Part shown: positions 43,096 to 49,878 of the stretch, in pieces
Layout of the letters: each line of letters opens with the position of its first letter
Numbering within the stretch: the stretch's first letter is position 1
From: Neorhizobium sp. UBA7851
GTDB lineage: Bacteria; Pseudomonadota; Alphaproteobacteria; Rhizobiales; Rhizobiaceae
DNA: 49,878 nt
Direction of reading: 5' to 3'
NCBI GenBank assembly: GCA_002500765.1
Contig: DLSX01000258.1
Span: forward strand, 6,232-56,109
Translations under genes and position numbers: made by a program
The notes under the pieces: model-generated
The model's input: the letters and a program-made list of their open reading frames with translations, nothing else
Told to the model about the DNA's origin: nothing
Databases searched by the model: none

Positions 43096-44772
43096 ATGCG
43101 GCTTGCCGATCGCCGAAGGCTTCTGGCTTCCGGTATGAAGGAAATGCGGCGGCGTTTACGCCTCCGCATCGCGCCTTACCGTGTCGCCCTGTCTGCACCT
43201 CTTTCTTCCGTACCCGAGCGTTTGATCGTTGCCCCAACGGACCTGCGTCCCGTTGATCCCTTCATCGCGCAGGAAATTCTCGACGGACGTTTCCCCTTGG
43301 CAGGGCGGGTCCTCGAGACGTTGGGAGATTCACCATTCGAGCTGGAATTACCGTCGCGGGCTTTTGCGGAGCGGCTGCATGGCTTTGGCTGGCTGCGGCA
43401 TATCAGGGCCGACAGGACTGAGGCAGGCTGTGCGCAGGCCCGGCATATCGTGTCGGATTGGATCAATATCCACGGCCGCAGGCGCCGGGGTATAGGCTGG
43501 GAGCCGAATGTCGTGGCCACCCGCGTGATTGCCTGGCTGTCCCATTCGACGATCATTCTGCATGCGGCCGAAGCAGGATTTTACCGCCGGTTCATGAAGA
43601 GCCTTGCCTATCAGATCAGTTATCTGAGAAAAATTGCCGGCAGTTGTCCGGACGCCGAAAGCCGGCTCAGGGTCAGGACTGCACTGGCGATGGCGTCGCT
43701 CTCGCTGCCAACGCGCATCGCGGCTATAAAGCGGGAGGCGGTACTTCTCGATCGTGAACTCGATCGCCAGATCCTGGCCGATGGCGGGCATGTTTCCCGT
43801 AATCCGCGCGCTATCCTCGATATTCTGATCGACCTATTGCCGCTCCGGCAAACCTATATCAATCTCGGTTACGACGTTCCCCAGAAGCTCATTCCGGCGA
43901 TCGATCGCATGTATCCGGCCTTGCGTTTCTTCCGTCATCAGGATGGTGATCTGGCATTGTTCAATGGCGCCGGTTCAACCTCGGCCAGCGAACTGATGTC
44001 GGTGCTGCGCTACGATGAATCCGCCGGCAAACCGTTCAAGGCCTTGCCGCAGATGGATTACCATCGGCTCAGTGCCGACAATACCGTCATCATCGTCGAC
44101 ACGGGATGCCCGAGTTCGATCACGGCATCCAGAGGCGCTCATGCCGGTTGTCTGTCGTTCGAAATGTCATCGGGCCGCAATCGCTTCATCGTCAATTCCG
44201 GCTCGCCGAAATTCGCCAACCGTTTCTACAAGCATCTTGCTCGTTCGACTGCGGCTCATTCGACCGTGATCATCGAGGAAACGTCGTCCAGCCGGGTCGT
44301 CAACTCGGCTTTTACGGGCTCTATCCTGATACCGGGTGTCTCAAAGATCGATACCGAACGTTGGGACGACAAACATGGCAATGACTGGTTGCGCGCCCGG
44401 CATAATGGTTATGTGGATGCGTTCGGCTATACCCATGAGCGCGAGATCGCGCTCGCTGCTGGAGGTGACAAGATCAAGGCATGCGACCGGCTCATTGCCG
44501 AAGAGGGGCAGGGCAAGGATAGCCTGACGGCGATCGTGCGCTTTCATATTCATCCGGCGATCAATCTGTTTCGCAGGGATGGCGAAAGCATCGTTCTGGG
44601 CGCTCCTGACGGGGAGACATGGATTTTTGCTGCACCGGGCCTCGATGTGCTGATCGACGAGGACATCTTCTTCGCCGATGTCTCGGGCATAAGGCCAAGC
44701 CAGCAGCTCGCGATAGAAGTCCCCGTTCTGGGGCTTCGGGAGATCCGCTGGATGCTGCGGCGGAGCGAATAG
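43096..44772 (+). CDS. Heparinase II/III family protein
   Basis: The C-terminal half resembles the Hepar_II_III beta-sandwich domain (SSRGAH-like SITASRGAHAGCLSFEMSSGRNRFIVNSGSP, then RSTAAHSTVIIEETSSSRV). The N-terminal half is alpha-helical. Founding members are polysaccharide lyases; the substrate here is unknown and cannot be assumed to be heparin. The 558-residue protein has a very basic N-terminus (RLADRRRLLASG ... RRRLRLRIAPYR) and no obvious signal peptide. GTG at 43090 is an alternative start. It sits between rsmB and purH. Confidence 0.85.
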   Translation: MRLADRRRLLASGMKEMRRRLRLRIAPYRVALSAPLSSVPERLIVAPTDLRPVDPFIAQEILDGRFPLAGRVLETLGDSPFELELPSRAFAERLHGFGWLRHIRADRTEAGCAQARHIVSDWINIHGRRRRGIGWEPNVVATRVIAWLSHSTIILHAAEAGFYRRFMKSLAYQISYLRKIAGSCPDAESRLRVRTALAMASLSLPTRIAAIKREAVLLDRELDRQILADGGHVSRNPRAILDILIDLLPLRQTYINLGYDVPQKLIPAIDRMYPALRFFRHQDGDLALFNGAGSTSASELMSVLRYDESAGKPFKALPQMDYHRLSADNTVIIVDTGCPSSITASRGAHAGCLSFEMSSGRNRFIVNSGSPKFANRFYKHLARSTAAHSTVIIEETSSSRVVNSAFTGSILIPGVSKIDTERWDDKHGNDWLRARHNGYVDAFGYTHEREIALAAGGDKIKACDRLIAEEGQGKDSLTAIVRFHIHPAINLFRRDGESIVLGAPDGETWIFAAPGLDVLIDEDIFFADVSGIRPSQQLAIEVPVLGLREIRWMLRRSE

Positions 44773-44855
44773 GCGTTTCCTCCAGCCGCGAGCTATGCTA
44801 ACGGCCTCCCATCCCCTCCCCGCCGCTTTGTGGCAAGCTCTTTCAGGAGAGACCG

Positions 44856-46472
44856 ATGGCCGTTGCTTCCAAAAAAATCCCCGCCCCCGATCGTGTGAAA
44901 ATCCGTACCGCCTTGCTCTCCGTGTCTGACAAGACAGGCATTATCGAACTGGCAAAAGCGCTCACCGAACAGGGTGTCAAGCTGCTCTCGACCGGCGGCA
45001 CCCACAAAGCGATCGCTGCAGCCGGTCTCGCAGTCACGGATGTTTCCGAAGTCACCGGCTTTCCGGAAATCATGGATGGTCGGGTAAAGACGCTGCACCC
45101 CAATGTTCATGGTGGCCTGCTTTCGATCCGCGACGATGAGGAGCATGTCGCAGCGATGAAGCAGCATGGGATCGACGGCATCGATCTCGCCGTGATCAAC
45201 CTCTATCCGTTCGAGGAAGTGCGCGCCGCCGGCGGCGACTACCCGACGACGGTGGAGAATATCGATATCGGTGGCCCGGCAATGATCCGTGCCTCTGCCA
45301 AGAACCATGCCTATGTGGCGATCGTTACCGATCCGGCCGATTACGCGTCGTTGATCGAGGCGCTCAAGGCGAATGGCGGCGAAACGGAATATGGTTTCCG
45401 CCAGAAGCTGGCCGCCAAGGCCTATGCCCGCACCGCTGCCTATGACACGGCGATCTCCAACTGGTTTGCCGAAGCTCTGGAGATCGAGACGCCGGCCTAC
45501 CGGACGATCGGCGGTGTATTGAAGGAAGCTATGCGTTATGGCGAGAACCCGCACCAGAGCGCCGGTTTCTACGTGACCGGCGAAAACCGACCCGGTGTTG
45601 CGACCGCCACGCTGCTGCAGGGCAAGCAGCTTTCCTACAACAACATCAACGATACCGACGGCGCTTTCGAGCTGATCGGTGAGTTTTCGGCCGATCGGGG
45701 GCCGGCCTGCGCGATCATCAAGCATGCCAATCCCTGCGGTGTTGCAACCGGTTCGACGCTGAAGGACGCTTACCTGCGGGCGCTCGCCTGTGACAGCACT
45801 TCTGCCTTCGGCGGCATCATCGCGCTGAACCAGCTTCTCGATGGCGAGACGGCGGAAGAGATCGTCAAGCTCTTCACCGAAGTCATCATCGCACCGGAAG
45901 TGTCGGAAGAGGCAAAGGCGATCATCGCTAAGAAGCCGAACCTTCGCCTACTGGTTACCGGCGGCCTGCCTGACCCGCGTTCGCGCGGCATTACCGCAAA
46001 AACTGTTGCCGGCGGCCTGCTTGTCCAGAGCCGCGACAGCGGCGTGATCGAGGACGTCGATCTCAAGGTCGTCACCAAGCGTGCGCCGACGGCGACCGAA
46101 CTGGAAGACCTGAAGTTCGCCTACAAGGTGGCGAAGCATGTGAAGTCGAATGCCATTGTCTACGCCAAGGAAGGCCAGACGGCCGGTATCGGCGCCGGCC
46201 AGATGAGCCGCATCGATTCCGCCCGTATCGCCGGCCTCAAGGCGCAGGATGCCGCCAAGGCAATGGGTTGGGCCGAGCCGATGACCAAGGGGTCGGCCGT
46301 TGCTTCTGAAGCCTTCTTCCCGTTCGCGGATGGCCTGCTTTCGGCAATTTCCGCCGGCGCGACCGCCGTCATTCAGCCGGGCGGTTCCATGCGCGATGCG
46401 GAAGTCATTGCCGCTGCCGACGAACATAACGTCGCCATGGTCTTCACCGGCATGCGCCACTTCCGGCACTAA
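44856..46472 (+). CDS. purH: Bifunctional AICAR transformylase / IMP cyclohydrolase
   Basis: It carries out the last two steps of IMP synthesis. The 538-residue protein has an N-terminal MGS-like IMP cyclohydrolase domain (ALLSVSDKTGIIELAKAL, LSTGGTHKAI, TGFPEIMDGRVKTLHP) and a C-terminal AICAR transformylase domain with the catalytic KHANPCG, SAFGGIIALN and ending GMRHFRH. AGGAGAG lies just before the ATG. It is convergent with the MFS transporter gene, nine bases apart. Confidence 0.98.
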   Translation: MAVASKKIPAPDRVKIRTALLSVSDKTGIIELAKALTEQGVKLLSTGGTHKAIAAAGLAVTDVSEVTGFPEIMDGRVKTLHPNVHGGLLSIRDDEEHVAAMKQHGIDGIDLAVINLYPFEEVRAAGGDYPTTVENIDIGGPAMIRASAKNHAYVAIVTDPADYASLIEALKANGGETEYGFRQKLAAKAYARTAAYDTAISNWFAEALEIETPAYRTIGGVLKEAMRYGENPHQSAGFYVTGENRPGVATATLLQGKQLSYNNINDTDGAFELIGEFSADRGPACAIIKHANPCGVATGSTLKDAYLRALACDSTSAFGGIIALNQLLDGETAEEIVKLFTEVIIAPEVSEEAKAIIAKKPNLRLLVTGGLPDPRSRGITAKTVAGGLLVQSRDSGVIEDVDLKVVTKRAPTATELEDLKFAYKVAKHVKSNAIVYAKEGQTAGIGAGQMSRIDSARIAGLKAQDAAKAMGWAEPMTKGSAVASEAFFPFADGLLSAISAGATAVIQPGGSMRDAEVIAAADEHNVAMVFTGMRHFRH

Positions 46473-46481
46473 GCATGCAAA

Positions 46482-47882
46482 TTAGTTAGCCGGAGTCCCT
46501 CCGGCTTTGTCGGCTGGGTATGGCGTTGCAATCAGCAGCGCCAGGCCGACTACCAGGAAGATCAGAAGCGTTGCCATGCCAAGATGGGCGGAGCCCGTGG
46601 CATAGGTGACGAGAGAAAAGGACAGGGTGGCGAGAAAGCTCGTCGCCCGTCCCGACAGCGCATAGATGCCGAAGTAGCGCCCGGCTTCATCAAGTTCGAT
46701 CGATCGTGCCAGATAGGAGCGCGACGAAGCCTGTACCGGACCGAAGGCAATGCCGATCAGCAGGCCGAACAGGACATAGGCCTTTTCCGCCGCGGTGCCG
46801 AACCACCCTTGACTGTCCTCCAGCGACAAAGGGATCATCCCGAACAGCACGCTGCCCGGATTGGTGGAAATGATGCCGAGCGTTGCGATGAGCAACAGGA
46901 AGAGGCTGATCAGTACGACCGTCTTGGAGCCGAGCACCCTGTCCAGCGCGCCTGCCGCCATACAGCCGAAGATGGCGACGACATTGAGGATGATGCCGTA
47001 GAGGCCAATTTCGATCGTTGCCCAACCGAACATGCCGGCGGCGAAGACGCCGCCGAGGATGAGGAGGCCGTTGACACCGTCCTGATAGAGCATGCGGGCT
47101 ATCAGGAAGCGGGTGATGCCTTTACGCTGGCGCAACTCGCCGAGCGTGCCGCGCAGATCCGCCAGGCCGGAGCGGACGGCTGCTGCAAAGGGAAGGCCCT
47201 TGCTGGCATCCGGCGTGAAAAGGAACATCGGCAGGATGAAGATCAGGTACCAGATTGCAGCGATCGGTCCGGTGATACGGGCGTCTTCACCGAGTGCCGG
47301 ATCAAGACCGAAAAGCGGTGGAATGCCGATCAGGGTCATGCCCGTTTGAGGATTTGCGGCGAGCAGTGTCACGACGGCGATCAGCACGATCATGCCGCCG
47401 AGATAACCAAGACCCCATGCGATGTTCGAGATTTTGCCGACCTCATCGCGGGAGACGATGCGTGGCATCATGGAATCGTTGAAGACGATGGAAAATTCCG
47501 CCGCGATCGAGGCGAGGATCATGAGCGTGATCGGCAGGATCAGTGGGGAGCCGGGTGCTGCAAACCATAACATCAGCAGGCTGGCGATCTTCACGGCGGC
47601 AAAACTTGCGATCCAGGGTTTACGGGCACCGGACTGATCGGCGATCGAGCCGAGCACAGGTGACAGGATGGCAATGACGATCGAAGAGATCGTCGCCATG
47701 TTGCTCCATGCCGCCTGGGCCGAAATTGGGTCCTCGGTCAGCCGTGCGACGAAATAGGGGCCGAAGATGAAGGTCGTGACAACGGTGAAAAAGGGTTGGG
47801 CTGCCCAGTCGAACAGCATCCATCCCCATATGCCGCGCCGGCTTGTTTTCGCCGGCGCTTCATCGATGTCGTGACCTCCCAT
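46482..47882 (-). CDS. MFS transporter, UMF1/Atg22-like family
   Basis: The 466-residue protein has about 12 hydrophobic segments and the N-terminal GWMLFDWAAQPFFTVVTTFIFGPYF, whose DWA motif is typical of the UMF1 family of the major facilitator superfamily. The ATG at 47882 is chosen; 29 extra upstream codons would run into the preceding gene. The substrate is unknown. It begins 13 bases after the NAD-glutamate dehydrogenase stop, so the two are probably co-transcribed, and this suggests but does not prove a link to amino-acid metabolism. Confidence 0.88.
   Translation of the reverse strand: MGGHDIDEAPAKTSRRGIWGWMLFDWAAQPFFTVVTTFIFGPYFVARLTEDPISAQAAWSNMATISSIVIAILSPVLGSIADQSGARKPWIASFAAVKIASLLMLWFAAPGSPLILPITLMILASIAAEFSIVFNDSMMPRIVSRDEVGKISNIAWGLGYLGGMIVLIAVVTLLAANPQTGMTLIGIPPLFGLDPALGEDARITGPIAAIWYLIFILPMFLFTPDASKGLPFAAAVRSGLADLRGTLGELRQRKGITRFLIARMLYQDGVNGLLILGGVFAAGMFGWATIEIGLYGIILNVVAIFGCMAAGALDRVLGSKTVVLISLFLLLIATLGIISTNPGSVLFGMIPLSLEDSQGWFGTAAEKAYVLFGLLIGIAFGPVQASSRSYLARSIELDEAGRYFGIYALSGRATSFLATLSFSLVTYATGSAHLGMATLLIFLVVGLALLIATPYPADKAGGTPAN
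46488..46506. terminator. Hairpin at the purH / MFS convergence
   Basis: An eight-pair perfect stem (AGCCGGAG / CTCCGGCT, loop TCC) lies 15 bases past the purH stop and inside the last codons of the converging MFS gene. The following T-run is weak on both strands, so function as a terminator is probable rather than certain. Confidence 0.6.
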
Positions 47883-47895
47883 CCGGTTCCTCGCC

Positions 47896-49878
47896 TTATG
47901 CCAGCCGCCCGTGCGCCAGATCCCCGAGCAGGCCAGCTGCGACGGAGATCTTCGGCAGGGTGAGGTCACCGCTGTCGCTAAGCGTCATCAGTTCCGCTCC
48001 GATACGGTTCACGCGCACGCGGTCGGCAGCAATCCAGGCCTGGACCGGCTTCTTGTCCTTCCGGTGTTCCGTGAGTGCCGTGATGACGATGTCACGCCGT
48101 GCCGAAGCGAGTTGCTGCAGGCCGCGGGAAAGCGCCAGGCTCTCGTAGTGGTCGGACGTACCGATCCTTTCGCCGGCGACGATGAGGCGATTGACCCGGA
48201 ACGTCTTGGTTACGCTGAAATAGCTTTCCGCAGCGCGGGCCATGCTTTCGCCCGTCCGGTCGGCGATCAGCATGATCTCCGGAGCAATCACCAAGGCCGA
48301 CAGCGTGCGGATATCGGCAATCAAGCCTGCAGGTGCACCCTGTGCCTCCAGCTCCGCCGCAAGCGGTGCCGTCTCGGCGATCACCTCTTCCGTCATGGCG
48401 CCATGCAGGCCCTTGATCGCAGCCTTCAGCCTTGCAACTGCCTCGGTCAGCGGTTCTGCACTGATCTGCGTCTGAAGGGCGAGATAGGTGCCAATCGTGG
48501 TGATGCGGTTGATCTGTGCATGCAGATCGTTCTGGGTCTGACCGGGAATGCGGCTGTCCAATGCATCGACTTCAGCCCAGAGGCGCGGAAGGTCGAAGCC
48601 GTCGCGGATGAGGAAGATCGCCTTGACGACATTTGCTGCCGTTGCGCCGGTCATATCGCTCATCATCTGAATGAAGCCAGGGCCACCGCGATTGACCGCT
48701 TCATTTGCGAGTGCAGTTGCGACGATTTCACGATGCAGGCGATGGTTTTCGATATCACCGGCATAAGGCTTCTGCATCTTGGCCGGGAAATAAGCCTTCA
48801 GGATGGATGCAAAATACGGATCATCCGGAATGGAGCTTTCAAGCAGTGCATCGAAAAGAACGATCTTCGAATAGGAAAGCAGCACACCGATTTCAGGCCG
48901 GGTCAGAGGGCGGCCAGCTGCGTAACGTTCGGCGAGTTCCGCGTCATCCGGCAGGGTCTCGACCTTGCGGTTGAGCTTGCCTTGCGCTTCCAGCACAGAC
49001 ATCAGACGGGAAAGCTGCTCCCGGTTGGTCACGCCTCTTCGCTCGATAAGCGAGATCGACAGAGGCTGGAGATAGTTGTTGCGCAGCACTAGTTCCGCGA
49101 CTTCGTCGGTCATCGAAGCCAGAAGCTTGTTGCGCTTGTCACGCGGAAGACGGCCGTCCTGCATGGCCGCATTGAGCGCGATCTTGATATTGACCTCGAC
49201 GTCGGAGGAGTTGACGCCTGCCGAATTGTCGATCGCATCGGAATTGCAACGTCCGCCCGCAAGCGAATAGGCGATGCGGCCCTTCTGGGTAACGCCGAGA
49301 TTGGCGCCCTCGCCGATTACCTTGGCGCGCACTTCGCCAGCCGTGACGCGGATCGGATCATTGGCGCGATCGCCGACTTCCGTATCGGTCTCGGCGGTTG
49401 CCCGGATATAGGTGCCGATACCGCCGAACCAGAGGAGATCGGCTTCGCTCTTCAGGATCGCCGTCATGATCTCGAATGGCGTGGCCGTAGTCTTGTCGAT
49501 GCCGATCGCCGCTGCCGCCTGTTTGGTCAGCTTCACCGCTTTTTCCGAGCGGGAGATGATCATTGCGCCTTCCGACAGCGTGCTGCGGTCGTAATCCTGC
49601 CAGCTTGAGCGTGGCAGAACGAACATGCGGCTGCGCTCTGTGAAGGATTTTTCTGTATCCGGATCGGGATCGATGAAGATGTCGCGGTGATCGAAGGCTG
49701 CAATCAGCCGGATTTTTGGTGAAAGCAGCATGCCGTTGCCGAAAACGTCGCCGGACATGTCGCCGACGCCGATGACATTGAAGGGTGTGGTCTGGATGTC
49801 GATATCCATTTCACGGAAATGCCGCTTTACCGCTTCCCATGCGCCGCGCGCTGTGATGCCCATCTTCTTGTGGTCGTA
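47896..49878 (-). CDS. NAD-specific glutamate dehydrogenase, large type (C-terminal part)
   Basis: The gene enters from the right edge, and 660 codons to its stop are visible. This is the large, about 1600-residue NAD-dependent enzyme (Streptomyces/Pseudomonas GdhB type) that deaminates glutamate to 2-oxoglutarate. Visible motifs are GVGDMSGDVFGNGMLLS, DHRDIFIDPDPD, LLWFGGIGTYIRA, IGEGANLGVTQKGRIAYSLAGGRCNSDAIDNSAGVNSSDVEVNIKIAL and the C-terminal helical region. The start and the N-terminal ACT-like domains lie outside. There is no frame disruption in the visible part. Confidence 0.95.
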   Translation of the reverse strand, partial: YDHKKMGITARGAWEAVKRHFREMDIDIQTTPFNVIGVGDMSGDVFGNGMLLSPKIRLIAAFDHRDIFIDPDPDTEKSFTERSRMFVLPRSSWQDYDRSTLSEGAMIISRSEKAVKLTKQAAAAIGIDKTTATPFEIMTAILKSEADLLWFGGIGTYIRATAETDTEVGDRANDPIRVTAGEVRAKVIGEGANLGVTQKGRIAYSLAGGRCNSDAIDNSAGVNSSDVEVNIKIALNAAMQDGRLPRDKRNKLLASMTDEVAELVLRNNYLQPLSISLIERRGVTNREQLSRLMSVLEAQGKLNRKVETLPDDAELAERYAAGRPLTRPEIGVLLSYSKIVLFDALLESSIPDDPYFASILKAYFPAKMQKPYAGDIENHRLHREIVATALANEAVNRGGPGFIQMMSDMTGATAANVVKAIFLIRDGFDLPRLWAEVDALDSRIPGQTQNDLHAQINRITTIGTYLALQTQISAEPLTEAVARLKAAIKGLHGAMTEEVIAETAPLAAELEAQGAPAGLIADIRTLSALVIAPEIMLIADRTGESMARAAESYFSVTKTFRVNRLIVAGERIGTSDHYESLALSRGLQQLASARRDIVITALTEHRKDKKPVQAWIAADRVRVNRIGAELMTLSDSGDLTLPKISVAAGLLGDLAHGRLA

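Noticed and set aside
1..49878. CRISPR arrays, insertion sequences, tRNA or rRNA genes, prophage, toxin-antitoxin or defence modules
   Set aside because: Reading through the window I found no repeat-spacer series, transposase-like frames, tRNA cloverleaf candidates or defence-family proteins; virtually all sequence is accounted for by housekeeping genes.

Overview
The window is a chromosomal, housekeeping-dense stretch of an alphaproteobacterium of the order Hyphomicrobiales (Rhizobiales), most probably family Rhizobiaceae (Rhizobium/Agrobacterium/Sinorhizobium-like). This rests on the protein families (HemJ, TrcR/DUF1013, DUF2852, Tim44/TimA, SDHAF4/DUF1674, giant NAD-glutamate dehydrogenase), on the gene order, and on parS-like sequences of the alphaproteobacterial form. 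I did not identify a genus. There are no rRNA or tRNA genes, insertion sequences, prophage genes or CRISPR arrays that I can see.

Layout. (1) 1-345: no supported gene, but a perfect 12-bp-arm palindrome of REP type. (2) 346-5406, minus strand: trpF-trpB-trpA-accD-folC, tryptophan synthesis joined to fatty-acid and folate synthesis. (3) 5407-10322: a SleB-like cell-wall hydrolase lipoprotein, a YgjP/DUF45 metallopeptidase, a DUF2852 membrane protein, an intracellular polyhydroxyalkanoate depolymerase and a nitroreductase. (4) 10413-15723, minus strand: a Tim44-like protein, MltA, Smr and XRE regulator chain with 4-nt overlaps, followed downstream by gyrB. (5) 15845-16934: fxsA and secB. (6) 17029-20625, minus strand: ppsR, maf, aroE, coaE, dnaQ, largely overlapping. 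(7) 20626-21023: an AT-rich non-coding region with DnaA boxes and clustered GANTC sites, the likely chromosomal origin oriC, next to hemE as in Caulobacter and other alphaproteobacteria. (8) 21024-29640, plus strand: hemE-hemJ, rho, then mnmE-mnmG-rsmG-parA-parB. Two parS-like sites flank mnmG. (9) 29708-33910, minus strand: leuS-lptE-holA. (10) 34092-39754: yggS, a propionyl-CoA synthetase (prpE) with a third parS-like site in its coding sequence, the trcR regulator, and acetyl-CoA synthetase (acs). (11) 39768-49878: a secreted thermonuclease-like protein, an SDHAF4 family protein, htpX, rsmB, a heparinase II/III family protein, purH, a UMF1-type MFS transporter, and the C-terminal 660 codons of an NAD-glutamate dehydrogenase cut by the window edge.

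How it fits together. Left of about 20.7 kb most genes point left (18 of 22); right of it most point right (15 of 23). This is the orientation switch expected where two replication forks diverge. The predicted oriC, DnaA-type boxes, GANTC methylation sites, parAB, at least two parS sites, and the replication genes gyrB, dnaQ and holA make this the replication and segregation hub of the chromosome. I found no wholly undescribed multi-gene system. The points most worth a second look are the oriC architecture, the parS sites embedded in gene borders and in prpE, an AccD that has lost its zinc-ribbon cysteines, an MltA with no visible export signal coupled to a Tim44-like protein, and a possibly leaderless nuclease mRNA.
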